A stretch of 63,935 nt of DNA from Paeniroseomonas aquatica (GCF_030409335.1 NZ_JAUFPN010000110.1:1-63935), one strand, 5' to 3'; counted from the first letter of the stretch, positions 50,267-59,200 are shown. Numbers and translations: made by a program. The notes: generated by a model not told the origin, from the sequence alone.

Positions 50267-52923
50267 GGCGGCATCCCCGGCCGCGCGGGGGGCGGCACCA
50301 GCGCGTCGAGGTGGTCGAGGAAGGGGCGCATGGCCGCGGCCCAGCCGCCGCCGGCGAGCCGCGCCGCCGCCCGGGCGCCGAGCGCGGCCATGGCGGGACG
50401 GTCGGCGGCGAGCTGCTCCAGCCGGGCGACGAAGCCGCCGATGATGCCCTCCTCCGGCTGCCGGTGCGGGACCAGGAAGCCGTCCTCGCCGTCGCGGATG
50501 ATCTCGGCGATGGCGCCGACATCGGTGGCGATCACCGCGCAGCCCATGCGCTGGGCCTCCAGCACCACCAGCGGCACGCCCTCGAAGCGGGAGGGCAGCA
50601 CCAGCACGTCCGCCCAGGCATAGGCGGCGTCCAGCTCCTCCGGCCGGAAGACCGGCGGCTCGACCGGCACCTCCAGCGCGGTCTCCGCGGCATCCGCCAG
50701 CACCGCGCGGCCGATCACCCGCCAGGCGATGCCCTCGCCGCGGGTGCGGGCGATCATGCCGGCGAGCCGGTCGAGGCCCTTCTGCCGGTCCAGCCGGCCG
50801 AGGTAGAGCACCCGCAGCGGCCGGCGCCCGGGCCGCTGCCGGGCGGCCAGCGCGGCGGCGATCCGGGCCGGCGGGCTCGGGTAGCCGGGCGCGTTGCGGA
50901 TCAGGTGGACCTTCTCCGCCGGCACCCCGGCGCCGATGCACCAGTCCTGCAGCTGCTCCGAGATCACCATGATGCCGTCATAGGCGTGCTCGTAGGCGAC
51001 CTGGACATTCGGGGTGCCGCGCGGCTCGCCGTGCGGGCCGCGCTCCAGCAGGTGCAGCCCGCCGAAGCTCCGCACGCCGAGCCGGCGCAGCGGCGCCATC
51101 AGCGCCTGGGCCGCCAGGGAATGCACGTTGACCACCACGTCCAGCGCCGCCAGCACCCCGAGCACGTCGCGCGCCGCCGCGCCCTCGCCGAATTGGGAAT
51201 GGCCGGCGCCGAAGTAGCCGCCCTCCCAGGCGATCGCCTCCTCCCCCAGCCCCTCGATCAGCATGACGGTATCGAAGGAGGCGGGGAATTCCTCGCCCCG
51301 GTCGATCGCAGCGCTGCCGAGCACGATGAGATGGGTGCGCCAGCCGTGGCCCCGCAGCACGGCGGCCTGGTTCAGCAGGACCTTCTCCAGCCCGGCGAAG
51401 GAGAACAGCGGGACCACGAAGCCGATGTCCCGGCGGCCCGGCACCGGCAGCCGCGGCAGGATCGGGCCGATGCCCAGCAGGGCCGCCGCATCGGCCGCGG
51501 CGCGGTGGCGCGGCGGCCGATACTCCTGCTTCCAGCCGGCCGGGATGGGGCTGCGCCCCGCCCGGATGCGGGCCAGGGCGCCGACCTCGAGCAGCAGCAG
51601 CCGCAGCGCGACGGGGCTGGCCCCGACTGGGCCGGCAACAGGACCGCCGAGGGGCAGGTGCAGCCGCAGCAGGGCGGTGGCCGGCTGCGGCGCGGCGGTC
51701 TGCAGGCTTTCGATCCAGCGCGGCGAGGGGTCGCCCGCGGCTTCCCAGAGCAGGCGGCCCCGGACCAGCAGCAGGGGCGCCTCGGCCACCCTGCCGCCGG
51801 CGCTGCCGGGGCGTTCCAGGGCCAGGACCGGCCGCGCCGCCGGGACGATCTGCAGCGCGACCACGGCCACCTCCCGCAGCAGCCGCTCGCCCCACCAGAG
51901 GATCATCGCCAGCACGCCGAACCGGCCCAGCAGCTCGAGGGTGGCGGCCTCGGTGAAGCAGAGGCAGTCCGGATGATGCGCCGCGCCCGGCCGCTCCATG
52001 GCCTCGGCCATCGCCGCCCGCGCGGCGCCGGGGGCGAGGCTGGCCGTGGCGGCGGCGGCGGGGTCCAGCACCAGCCGGATGGCGCCGTCGTCCGGCGTGT
52101 GCAGGGCGAAGCGCGGCGCCTCCCCGGCCTCCAGCGCCAGCAGGCGCCGGGGCGTCAGCAGCGCCGCATGCTTGCGGTGCAGCTGGCCGAGCAGCAGGGG
52201 GCGGAGCCGCTCGGAGGCCGAGAGCATGCTCTCCGGCCGGCGGCGGTAGCGGAAGCCCGCCATGGGCAGGTGCTGGCCGCGCCAGCCGCGGCCGGCGGCG
52301 GTCAGCCAGAAGTCCCAGTCCTCGAAGCCCTGGCGCAGGGATTCGTCGAAGCGCAGCCCGTGGTCCAGCATCCGCCGCCGCACGACGCTGCCGGCGTCGC
52401 AGTAGTTGGTGCCCAGCAGCTGCAGCAGGGAGAAGCCGCCGGCCGTGGTCCAGTCGCGGCGGCCGCCGAATTCGTCGATGTCCGGATAGACCCAGCCGAC
52501 CGCCTCCGGCGCCGCGTCGAGCGCGGCGAGCGCCCGCGCCAGGACATGCGGGTGCAGCCGGTTGTCGGCATCGAGGAAATGCACCGCGCGGCAGGCGGGG
52601 AAGGCCCGCAGCACGAAGTCGATGCCGGTGTTCCGGGCGGCCGAGAGCCCGCCGTTCGGCCGCCGCAGCAGGAAGACCCGGCCGGGGTGGGCGGCGGCGA
52701 AGTCGAGGGCGGTGCGGGCGCCGGATGGGAAGGGGCAGCCGTCGTCGACCACGACGACCGCCACCGGCGGCACCCCCACTTGGCCGAGCGCCGAGGCGAT
52801 CGCCTCGGCCAGCAGCCCCGGCTGCTGGAAGGAGGGGATGACGACGCAGGCCTCGATGTCGGCGGCGGCCCAGGCAGCCGGCGGGCTCCTCGCCATCTCC
52901 CGCTCGGTCGCCATCCACTGCAT
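50263..52923 (-). CDS. GT2-GT4 glycosyltransferase fusion
   Basis: An 886-aa cytosolic protein with two glycosyltransferase domains. Residues ~22-250 are GT-A fold family 2 (EACVVIPSFQQPGLLAEAIA, VVVDDGCPF, a D-x-D-like HFLDADNRL, and DFWLTAAGRG). Residues ~495-875 are GT-B family 4 (IGFVVPLFSFAGLEKVLLNQ, VLYLGRLDRQKGLDRLAG, LVLPSRFEGVPLVVLEAQRM with the EX7E motif). About 240 residues between them show no known fold. Such fusions build surface polysaccharides or glycosylate proteins; the acceptor is unknown. The start is ATG 52923, with GAGGAA about 13 nt upstream. Confidence 0.88.
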   Translation of the reverse strand: MQWMATEREMARSPPAAWAAADIEACVVIPSFQQPGLLAEAIASALGQVGVPPVAVVVVDDGCPFPSGARTALDFAAAHPGRVFLLRRPNGGLSAARNTGIDFVLRAFPACRAVHFLDADNRLHPHVLARALAALDAAPEAVGWVYPDIDEFGGRRDWTTAGGFSLLQLLGTNYCDAGSVVRRRMLDHGLRFDESLRQGFEDWDFWLTAAGRGWRGQHLPMAGFRYRRRPESMLSASERLRPLLLGQLHRKHAALLTPRRLLALEAGEAPRFALHTPDDGAIRLVLDPAAAATASLAPGAARAAMAEAMERPGAAHHPDCLCFTEAATLELLGRFGVLAMILWWGERLLREVAVVALQIVPAARPVLALERPGSAGGRVAEAPLLLVRGRLLWEAAGDPSPRWIESLQTAAPQPATALLRLHLPLGGPVAGPVGASPVALRLLLLEVGALARIRAGRSPIPAGWKQEYRPPRHRAAADAAALLGIGPILPRLPVPGRRDIGFVVPLFSFAGLEKVLLNQAAVLRGHGWRTHLIVLGSAAIDRGEEFPASFDTVMLIEGLGEEAIAWEGGYFGAGHSQFGEGAAARDVLGVLAALDVVVNVHSLAAQALMAPLRRLGVRSFGGLHLLERGPHGEPRGTPNVQVAYEHAYDGIMVISEQLQDWCIGAGVPAEKVHLIRNAPGYPSPPARIAAALAARQRPGRRPLRVLYLGRLDRQKGLDRLAGMIARTRGEGIAWRVIGRAVLADAAETALEVPVEPPVFRPEELDAAYAWADVLVLPSRFEGVPLVVLEAQRMGCAVIATDVGAIAEIIRDGEDGFLVPHRQPEEGIIGGFVARLEQLAADRPAMAALGARAAARLAGGGWAAAMRPFLDHLDALVPPPARPGMPP

Positions 52924-52953
52924 GATCGGCTTGGCTTTCCTCGGTCGAGGGGA

Positions 52954-54117
52954 TCAGGCGGCGTGGCATGCCCGAAGCAGGCTGCGGTAGCGCCCCAGCA
53001 TGGCGGCTTGGTCGAACAGCCGCTGATGGGCCTGCGCCGCGGCAACCGAAGCGCGAGCGCCACCCCTCTCCGTTAACATCACGCCGATGTGCGTTGTCAA
53101 GGCAACGACCGTCGGCGGGTCGGCGATGCGGGCGAAACCGGCGGCCTCGGCGCCGAAGCACTCGAGCGCGGCGGCGGTCGCCACGACCGGGCAGCCCAGC
53201 GCCGTGGCCTCGAGGAAGATGAGCGGGCAGCCCTCCAGCCGCGAGGGCAGCACCAGGACATCGGCCGCCAGCAGCCAGTCCGCCACATCCGCCACCTGCC
53301 CCGGCAGCCGCAGCGGCGCCTGGAGCGGGCCTGTCCCCTGGCTGGCCGGGTGCCCGGCCAGCCGCGATCGCAGCGGACCTTCCCCCAGCGCGACCAGGGT
53401 GGCGCCGCTGGCCTGCCGCAGGCGCTCGGCCAGGGCGGGCAGCAGGTCGGCGCCCTTCTTCTCCTCCAGCCGGCCGGCAAACAGCACCAGCGGCGCGTCC
53501 GGGCCGAGGCCGAGGGCGGCGCGGCGGTCCTGCCGCCGGGCGGCGCGGCGGGCCGGATCGGCGGGCGCCGCCGCCACCGCATTCGGCACCACCGCGACGC
53601 CGCCGGGCGGCAGGCCGAAGGTCGCGGCCAGCCGCCGCGCCACTGGCGCGGAGACGGCGGCCCAGGTGACGGCGGCATCGGCCAGGCCGTCGCGCTGCGC
53701 CGCCGGCACCGGCGCGGCCTCGGGCGGGGCGAGGTGGGCGATCGCCAGCTGCGGAACGCCGGCCCGCGCCAGGGCCCGCTGCAGGCCGAGGCCATGGTCC
53801 GGCCAGGGCAGCGGCACCAGCGCCGCATCCGGGCGCAGGTCCCGGATCAGCGCCTCGGCGGCCCGGGCCTGGCGGGCGGCATTGGCGCCGGGGTCCTCGG
53901 CCTCCCGCCAGTCGACCGGGGCCGGGTGCAGCGCGGCCGCCTCGCCCAGCATCCGGGCCAGCCCTGCCGCCAGCCCGGGCGCGGCGGCGACGGCGACGGC
54001 GACGCCGCTGGCGGCCAGGGCGCGGGCCAGGGTCGCGGTATGGGCTTCCGCCCCGCCCAGCCCGGCCGAGGGCAGCAGCACCAGCAGCCGCTGCAGCCGG
54101 CGGACCGGCCGGGTCAC
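52954..54117 (-). CDS. Family 4 glycosyltransferase
   Basis: A 387-aa GT-B retaining glycosyltransferase. N-terminal acceptor domain LLVLLPSAGLGGAEAHTATL, linker, and donor domain VLFAGRLEEKKGADLLPALA and LVLPSRLEGCPLIFLEATAL containing the EX7E donor motif. GTG at 54117 overlaps the rsmD stop (GTGA). The gene continues a minus-strand run from housekeeping rRNA-modification genes into the glycosyltransferase block, 30 bp upstream of the GT2-GT4 fusion. Sugar and acceptor are unknown. Confidence 0.88.
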   Translation of the reverse strand: MTRPVRRLQRLLVLLPSAGLGGAEAHTATLARALAASGVAVAVAAAPGLAAGLARMLGEAAALHPAPVDWREAEDPGANAARQARAAEALIRDLRPDAALVPLPWPDHGLGLQRALARAGVPQLAIAHLAPPEAAPVPAAQRDGLADAAVTWAAVSAPVARRLAATFGLPPGGVAVVPNAVAAAPADPARRAARRQDRRAALGLGPDAPLVLFAGRLEEKKGADLLPALAERLRQASGATLVALGEGPLRSRLAGHPASQGTGPLQAPLRLPGQVADVADWLLAADVLVLPSRLEGCPLIFLEATALGCPVVATAAALECFGAEAAGFARIADPPTVVALTTHIGVMLTERGGARASVAAAQAHQRLFDQAAMLGRYRSLLRACHAA

Positions 54118-54716
54118 CCCGGCGCGTCCCCTGGCGGGCCCCCTGGCGGGCCCCCTGGCGGCTCCCAGCGGAGGATGAGGAGATGCGCGGCGCCATGGGC
54201 GCGCTCGGCCAGCGGGGTGAAGGCGGGCGGCGGGGCGGCGGGCGCGCCGGTGGCGTATTCGGCGCAGACCAGCGCCCCGGCGGCGATCCAGCCGGCCGCG
54301 GCCAGCGCCGCCAGCGCCGCGTCCATCACCCCTTCCCGGTAGGGCGGGTCGAGGAAGACGAGGTCGCAGGGCCCCTGGGCGCGCGGCGGCTTCAGCGCAT
54401 CGGCGGCCAGCGCGTTGCAGCGCGCCTCCTCCTTGCAGCCGGCGATGTTGGCCCGCAGCGCGGCCAGGGCGGCGCGGTCGTTCTCGATGAAATTCGCCTG
54501 GGCGGCGCCGCGCGACAGCGCCTCGAGGCCCAGCGCGCCGGTGCCGGCGAAGGCGTCCAGCACCCGGGCGCCCTCGATCCGCTCGCGCCCCGCCCAGGGG
54601 GCGTGCCAGAGCATGTCGAACAGCGCCTGCCGGACGCGGTCGGCGGTGGGGCGGGTGCGGTCGCCCTCGGGGGCGATAAGCCGCCGCCCGCGGTGCAGGC
54701 CGGCGATGATCCTCAA
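54114..54716 (-). CDS. rsmD: 16S rRNA (guanine966-N2)-methyltransferase
   Basis: A 200-aa SAM-dependent enzyme that methylates G966 of 16S rRNA. Starts LRIIAGLHRGRRLIAPEGD, includes TRPTADRVRQALFDML, SAM loop VLDAFAGTGALGLEALSRG and catalytic LVFLDPPYREG. The start is TTG at 54716, overlapping the rluB-like stop (TTGA). The C-terminus has a PPGG repeat tail from a 12-bp tandem repeat, unusual for RsmD and probably disordered. Confidence 0.93.
   Translation of the reverse strand: MRIIAGLHRGRRLIAPEGDRTRPTADRVRQALFDMLWHAPWAGRERIEGARVLDAFAGTGALGLEALSRGAAQANFIENDRAALAALRANIAGCKEEARCNALAADALKPPRAQGPCDLVFLDPPYREGVMDAALAALAAAGWIAAGALVCAEYATGAPAAPPPAFTPLAERAHGAAHLLILRWEPPGGPPGGPPGDAPG
54129..54164 (-). 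repeat. 12-bp tandem repeat in the rsmD 3' end
   Basis: Three copies of CCCTGGCGGGCC (the third imperfect) encode the PPGG-type tail of RsmD. As all units are 12 bp, length change is in frame. Confidence 0.75.
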
Positions 54717-55525
54717 GCCGGCGATCCCGCCGGGGGCGCCCGGTGGCGGCCCTGGCCCGGCACGTCGTTCTTCATGCCGAGCTGCTCGCGCATCACCTTC
54801 GGATTCACCTCCTCGACCGCCCCGCGGGGCAGGGCGCCGAGCTGGAAGGGGCCGTAGGAGACGCGGATCAGCCGGTTCACCACCAGCCCGAGGAACTCCA
54901 TCACCCGGCGGATCTCCCGGTTGCGGCCTTCCTGCAGGCCGACCGTGAGCCAGGCATTGGCGCCCTTGCGGCTGTCCAGCCCGGCCTCGATCGGCGCGTA
55001 GCGGACGCCGTCGACCACCAGCCCCTGGCCCAGCTCGGCGAGGGCGAATTCATCGACGTTGCCGTTCACCCGCACCCGGTAGCGGCGGATCCAGCCGTTC
55101 GAGGGCAGCTCGAGCTTGCGGGCCAGCTCGCCGTCGTTGGTCAGCAGCAGCAGGCCTTCGGAATTCAGGTCGAGCCGGCCGATGGAGACGAGCCGGGGCA
55201 GGCCGGGGGGCAGGGCGTCGAAGACCGTCTGGCGGCCCTTCTCGTCCTTGTGGGTGGTCACCAGCCCATCCGGCTTGTGGTAGCGGAACAGCCGGGTGCG
55301 CTGGGCGCCGGCCACCACCTTGTTGTCCACCATCACGCTCATGCCCGGCAGGATGAAGGTCGCCGGCTTGCCGATGACCTTGCCGTCCACCTTCACCCGG
55401 CCCTCGGCGATCATCTTCTCCGCGTCGCGGCGGCTGGCGACGCCGGCGCGGGCGAGCCACTTGGCGATGCGCTCGCCGCGCGCGGCGTCCTCCTCGTCGT
55501 CGGGGAGGTTCGGTTCGGCGTTCAT
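54713..55525 (-). CDS. RluB/RsuA-family rRNA pseudouridine synthase
   Basis: A 270-aa enzyme that isomerises uridine in rRNA. An N-terminal S4 RNA-binding domain (IAKWLARAGVASRRDAEKMI) is followed by the catalytic domain with D119 in RLVSIGRLDLNSEGLLLLTN, RRYRVRVNG, and LQEGRNREIRRVMEFLGL. Whether the target is 23S U2605 (RluB) or 16S U516 (RsuA) cannot be told from sequence alone; the length and S4 domain favour RluB. ATG 55525 is in a 4-bp overlap with the upstream hydrolase stop. Confidence 0.9.
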   Translation of the reverse strand: MNAEPNLPDDEEDAARGERIAKWLARAGVASRRDAEKMIAEGRVKVDGKVIGKPATFILPGMSVMVDNKVVAGAQRTRLFRYHKPDGLVTTHKDEKGRQTVFDALPPGLPRLVSIGRLDLNSEGLLLLTNDGELARKLELPSNGWIRRYRVRVNGNVDEFALAELGQGLVVDGVRYAPIEAGLDSRKGANAWLTVGLQEGRNREIRRVMEFLGLVVNRLIRVSYGPFQLGALPRGAVEEVNPKVMREQLGMKNDVPGQGRHRAPPAGSPA

Positions 55526-56235
55526 CGGCAGGCCGCCACGAAGGCGGCGAAGATCAGCGGGTCGGCCGGGTCCACCGCGTATTCCGGGTGCCACTGCACG
55601 CCGAGGGCGAAGCGGTGGCTGGCGGATTCGACGCCCTCCACCACGCCGTCGGGCGCCAGGGCATTGACCAGGGCGCCGGCGCCCGGCGTCGCCACCGCCT
55701 GGTGGTGGGCGCTGTTCACCGCCATGCGCGGCTTGCCGATGATGCGGGCGAGCAGCGTGTCCGGGGCGATCGCCACCTCATGCCCGGGCTGGTCGCGCGG
55801 GTTGGGCTGCTCGTGCTCGATGTCGGTCCGGATGCTGTCCGGGATGTGCTGGATCAGCGTGCCGCCGAGCGCCACCGCCAGCAGCTGCTGGCCGCCGCAG
55901 ATGCCGAGCACCGGCATGTTCCGCGCCAGCGCGCCGCGCGTGACGGCCAGCTCGAAGTCGGTGCGGTTGGCCTTCAGGGTGACGGTCGGGTGGGTCACGC
56001 CGCCGCCGTAGAGCGAGGGGTCCACGTCGAAGGCGCCGCCGGTGATCATCAGCCCGTCGATCTCGTCGAGGTAGGCCTCGGCCAGCTCGGTCTGGTGCGG
56101 CAGGGCGACCGGCAGGGCACCGGCCTCGGCGAGGGCCGAGAAGTAGTTCTTCCGGAGCGCATACCAGGGCAGCTTGGAGTAGCCGCCGGGCTCCTCCGCA
56201 TCCAGGGTGACGCCGATGATGGGACGGGTGCGCAT
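55522..56235 (-). CDS. Gamma-glutamyl-gamma-aminobutyrate hydrolase family (C26)
   Basis: A 237-aa class I glutamine-amidotransferase-like hydrolase of the PuuD group. Nucleophile C113 is in VLGICGGQQLLAVALGG; H216 and E218 are in LGVQWHPEYAVD. Oxyanion and substrate loops DGLMITGGAFDVDPSLYGG are present. PuuD cleaves gamma-glutamyl-GABA in putrescine breakdown, but the other puu genes are missing, so substrate is uncertain. First gene of the minus-strand run leading to rluB, rsmD and the glycosyltransferases. Confidence 0.88.
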   Translation of the reverse strand: MRTRPIIGVTLDAEEPGGYSKLPWYALRKNYFSALAEAGALPVALPHQTELAEAYLDEIDGLMITGGAFDVDPSLYGGGVTHPTVTLKANRTDFELAVTRGALARNMPVLGICGGQQLLAVALGGTLIQHIPDSIRTDIEHEQPNPRDQPGHEVAIAPDTLLARIIGKPRMAVNSAHHQAVATPGAGALVNALAPDGVVEGVESASHRFALGVQWHPEYAVDPADPLIFAAFVAACR

Positions 56236-56280
56236 GGCGCGTTGCTAGAACCTAACGGCCCATTGGGGCAAGCTCGGCCC

Positions 56281-56724
56281 ATGCCCTCGCCGATCGAAAT
56301 CGCCCTCGCCGAAGCCCGCGCCGCCGCCCTGCGGGGCGAGGTGCCGGTCGGCGCGGTGGTGACGGATGCGGCCGGGGCGGTGCTGGCCCGGGCGGGGAAT
56401 GCGGTGGAGGCCGGCCACGACCCCTCCGCCCATGCCGAGATGCGGGCGCTGCGCGCGGCGGCGCAGCGGCGCGGCGGCAAGCTGCTGGCCGACTGCACCC
56501 TGACCGTGACGCTCGAGCCCTGCCCGATGTGCGCCCAGGCCATCAGCTTCTTCCGGGTGAAGCGGCTGGTCTTCGGCGCCTACGACCCGAAGGGGGGCGG
56601 CGTCGACCATGGCGCCCGGATCTTCGCGGCCTCCTCGTGCCATCATGCGCCGGAGGTGGTGGGCGGCCTGCGCGAGGCCGAATGCGGCGCCGTGCTGCGC
56701 GAGTTCTTCGCCGCCCGCCGATAG
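56281..56724 (+). CDS. tadA: tRNA adenosine(34) deaminase
   Basis: A 147-aa zinc deaminase. The zinc and catalytic residues are H51 and E53 in SAHAEMRALR and C81 and C84 in LEPCPMCAQAISF. TadA converts A34 to inosine in tRNA-Arg(ACG) and is usually essential. The C-terminal part GAYDPKGGGVDHGARIFAAS fits alphaproteobacterial TadA; a related nucleoside deaminase is the alternative. Divergent from the C26 hydrolase gene and convergent with the GST gene 2 bp away. Confidence 0.88.
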   Translation: MPSPIEIALAEARAAALRGEVPVGAVVTDAAGAVLARAGNAVEAGHDPSAHAEMRALRAAAQRRGGKLLADCTLTVTLEPCPMCAQAISFFRVKRLVFGAYDPKGGGVDHGARIFAASSCHHAPEVVGGLREAECGAVLREFFAARR

Positions 56725-56726
56725 GG

Positions 56727-57365
56727 TCAGGCCGGCACCACCTCGGTGTCCTTCTTCGGGATCAGCGCGTAGGGCAGGGCGAAGCCCGGCATCGCCGCCA
56801 GCCGGCGGGACCAGGCGTGGACGTTGGGCCAGCGCTCGATCTCGAGCCCGCCCTCGGCCATGAAGACCATGCGGCCCCAGCAGCCGATGTCGGCGATGGT
56901 CGGCCCGTCCCCCACCAGCCAGTCGCGCCCGGCCAGCGCCTCGTCCACCCGGGCGACCGCGGCTTCGGCCAGCGGCCGGAAGTAGTCCATCACCGCCGGG
57001 TCCACCGCGCGGAACCGGCTGTAGTGCCGCACCTTGGCGACGTTGGTGATATTGTCCGCCTCCCAGGAGAGCCATTCGCGCGCGGTCCATTGCTCCTGCT
57101 CGGTGGCGCCGGCGAAGTGGCCGGTGGTGCGGGCGAGGTAGTCGAGGATGACGTTGGACTGCACGATGGTGAGCCCGCGGTGCCGGAGCGCCGGGACCTG
57201 GCCGTAGCGGTTGATGGCGAGGTAGTCGGGCTGCTTCTGCACGCCGTTCTTCAGGTTCACGGTGCGGAAGGAGAAGGGCAGCCGGGCCAGGGCCAGGTAG
57301 AGCATCGGCTTGTAGCTCGAGCTCGAGGTGAAGCTGCCGTAGAGCGTCAGTTGGTCTGGTTGCAT
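56727..57365 (-). CDS. Glutathione S-transferase family protein
   Basis: A 212-aa thioredoxin-fold plus helical-domain protein. N-terminal LTLYGSFTSSSSYKPMLYLA has the Ser-rich active loop; cis-Pro is in YGQVPALRH and the glutathione-binding VQSNVILDYLA follows. The C-terminal domain has LVGDGPTIADIGCWGRMV. Likely detoxification or thiol metabolism, no specific substrate. Start ATG 57365. Confidence 0.88.
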   Translation of the reverse strand: MQPDQLTLYGSFTSSSSYKPMLYLALARLPFSFRTVNLKNGVQKQPDYLAINRYGQVPALRHRGLTIVQSNVILDYLARTTGHFAGATEQEQWTAREWLSWEADNITNVAKVRHYSRFRAVDPAVMDYFRPLAEAAVARVDEALAGRDWLVGDGPTIADIGCWGRMVFMAEGGLEIERWPNVHAWSRRLAAMPGFALPYALIPKKDTEVVPA

Positions 57366-57423
57366 GGGCCGCGGCCTTCCTGGACCACGGCATCCTGGGC
57401 GCCGGCCCCGGCGCCGGCAAGCA

Positions 57424-57588
57424 TCAGGCCTTGGTGGCGGAGGCCTCCGGCTGCGGCTCGGCCTCGGCGATCTCGGCCGGCGGGGCCTCGGTGCTGGTGG
57501 TGGTCGTCACCGCCGCCGCGCTGGCGAGGCTGGCGGTGAGCAGGATGCGGCGGAGGAAGTCGGCCCAGGGGTCGGTGCGGCGTTCCAT
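57424..57588 (-). CDS. Small membrane-anchored peptide, unknown function
   Basis: A 54-aa protein starting MERRTDPWADFLRRILLTAS, with one hydrophobic helix (about residues 12-30) and a Pro/Glu/Ala-rich acidic tail. The N-terminus is basic, so the tail would face the periplasm. An in-frame ATG at 57684 would extend it but adds Arg-rich, unlikely coding sequence. No family is recognised; it may be spurious. Confidence 0.45.
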   Translation of the reverse strand: MERRTDPWADFLRRILLTASLASAAAVTTTTSTEAPPAEIAEAEPQPEASATKA

Positions 57589-58035
57589 GCGCCTCACGCC
57601 CCGCCGGATGGGGGCTTGGCCGACCCGGTGCGGCGCGCAGCGATCCTGCGTGGCATCCTTCGTCCTCCTGCCTGCAAGCTGCATGATGCACGGTTGTTGT
57701 GGCGCGATGTGGGCAAACTAGAAACCAATTGTATCCTGAAACTTGACCGATCGGCGCTATTAGCGTCACGACGCAGTGATGTTTCGGGACAGGGCTGGTT
57801 TTCGGCCGCGAATACCCACGCCGGCAGGCATTGCTGAAATACCGGGTAATGGATCCGGAGCCGCGCCGGCCTGAAGACTTCACCGCGACCTCCCTCCGGT
57901 GGCAGCAGCCGCCCTGGCCTGCCGTCATGCCCTGCCGGTGGTTAGGATGCGGTTAAGCGCCCGGACGGCGCGGCGGTGGACCAACCGGCGGAGATGGTTC
58001 AACTGGGGCAGCCTGACCCTGCACCGAGGACGCCC
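57589..58035. other. Gene-poor intergenic region with small palindromes
   Basis: This 447-bp gap has an AT-richer core around 57700-57790. It contains TGCATGATGCA (57680-57690) and CGCTATTAGCG (57755-57765), both perfect palindromes with one central base, and TTGACC at 57743-57748 immediately upstream of the second, which looks like a promoter with operator although no good -10 follows. On the minus strand TACAAT occurs near 57730. No open frame with coding character or known RNA was found. A Shine-Dalgarno GAGG precedes the Bug gene. Confidence 0.3.
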
Positions 58036-59007
58036 ATGACCACCCGCCGCGCCCTGTTCGCCCTGCCTCTCCTGGCCAGCCCCGCGGCGCGGGCGCACGA
58101 GCCCGCCTGGCCCGCTAGGCCGGTGCGCATCGTGCTGGCCTATCCGCCCGGCGGCAGCACCGATGTCTTGGCCCGCGCCCTGGCCGACCGCCTGTCGGCG
58201 GCGATCCCCGGCGGCAGCTTCATCGTCGAGAACCGCCCCGGCGGCGCCGCGGTGGTCGGCACCCAGGCGGTCGCGACCGCGGCGCCGGACGGCTACACCC
58301 TCAGCCTCGGCAACAACCAGACCCATGCGGCCAATGCGGCGATGGTGCGCGACCTGCCCTATCGCCCGGTCGAGGATTTCGCCGCCATCGGCAAGCTGGC
58401 GGAGGTCCACCACGCCCTGGTCGTGCCGGCCAATTCCCCGGCGCGGACCCTGGCCGAACTGGCGGCGCGCGGCCGCAACGGCGGCCGGCTGACCTATGCC
58501 TCCTCCGGCGTCGGCTCGGCCAGCCACGTGATCGCCGAGAGCTTCGTCCGGCGCGAGGGGCTGGAGGCGACGCACGTGCCCTACCGCGGCGGCGCCCAGG
58601 CGGTGACGGACACGGTCGGCGGCGTGGTCGAGGCCTTCGTCTCCACCTGGCCGCAAGTGGTGGCGCTGGTGAGGGACGGCCGGCTGCGGGCGCTCGGCAT
58701 CGGCGCCCCGGCCCGGCTGGCCGAGCTGCCGGAGGTGCCGACCTTCGCCGAGGCCGGCGCCCCCTACATGGCGGTCGATGCCTGGTTCGGCCTCTGGGCG
58801 CCGGCCCGCACCCCGGCGCCCATCATCGCCCGGCTGTCGGAGGCGCTGCCCGGCATCCTGGCCGAGCCCGCGATGGCGGCGCGGCTCACCGGGCTCGGCT
58901 TCACCCCGGCACCGCTGCCGGCCGCCGCCTTCGCCGCCTTCCAGCAGGCCGAGGTGGAGCGCTGGAAGGCGCTGGTCGAGCTCACCGGCATCCGCCTGGA
59001 CGGCTGA
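58036..59007 (+). CDS. Bug-family tripartite tricarboxylate transporter substrate-binding protein
   Basis: A 323-aa periplasmic solute receptor. A signal peptide (TTRRALFALPLLASPAARAH) precedes the Bug core with RIVLAYPPGGSTDVLARAL, IVENRPGGAAVVGTQAVA, GGVVEAFVSTWPQVVALVRD and WFGLWAPARTPAPII. Bug proteins bind organic acids, amino acids or nicotinate-like ligands, often as orphans; no TctA/TctB genes are nearby. GAGG at 58025-58028 sits 7 nt before the ATG. Confidence 0.92.
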   Translation: MTTRRALFALPLLASPAARAHEPAWPARPVRIVLAYPPGGSTDVLARALADRLSAAIPGGSFIVENRPGGAAVVGTQAVATAAPDGYTLSLGNNQTHAANAAMVRDLPYRPVEDFAAIGKLAEVHHALVVPANSPARTLAELAARGRNGGRLTYASSGVGSASHVIAESFVRREGLEATHVPYRGGAQAVTDTVGGVVEAFVSTWPQVVALVRDGRLRALGIGAPARLAELPEVPTFAEAGAPYMAVDAWFGLWAPARTPAPIIARLSEALPGILAEPAMAARLTGLGFTPAPLPAAAFAAFQQAEVERWKALVELTGIRLDG

Positions 59008-59170
59008 CCCGCCGCAGGGTCCCTGGGCGCAGGTCTCCGGGCGCAGGTGTCTGGCCAATGATTGGACCTGTGCGATCTGCGATCCCGGCCGCTTCGCCCC
59101 GGTGGGAAGGCGGTGGCGCCGGTCCCATGCGGCTGCCGCCGTGCTGAGCGCCGGGCCCGGACAGGGCGCC

Positions 59171-59200
59171 TTGCGGGCATATGTTATGTTATACTATAAC
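59171..59200 (+). promoter_or_regulatory. Predicted promoter of the DUF1826-COG0523 operon
   Basis: TTGCGG at 59171-59176 and TATAAC at 59195-59200 are 18 bp apart and match the -35 and -10 consensus at four and five positions. Transcription would begin at about 59207-59208, i.e. on the ATG, predicting a leaderless mRNA. The Zur-like palindrome covers the -10. Confidence 0.5.

Noticed and set aside
50978-54196. A 1072-codon frame overlapping both glycosyltransferases
   Set aside because: Same strand but different frame; rich in Arg/Ala/Gly/Pro and without domains.
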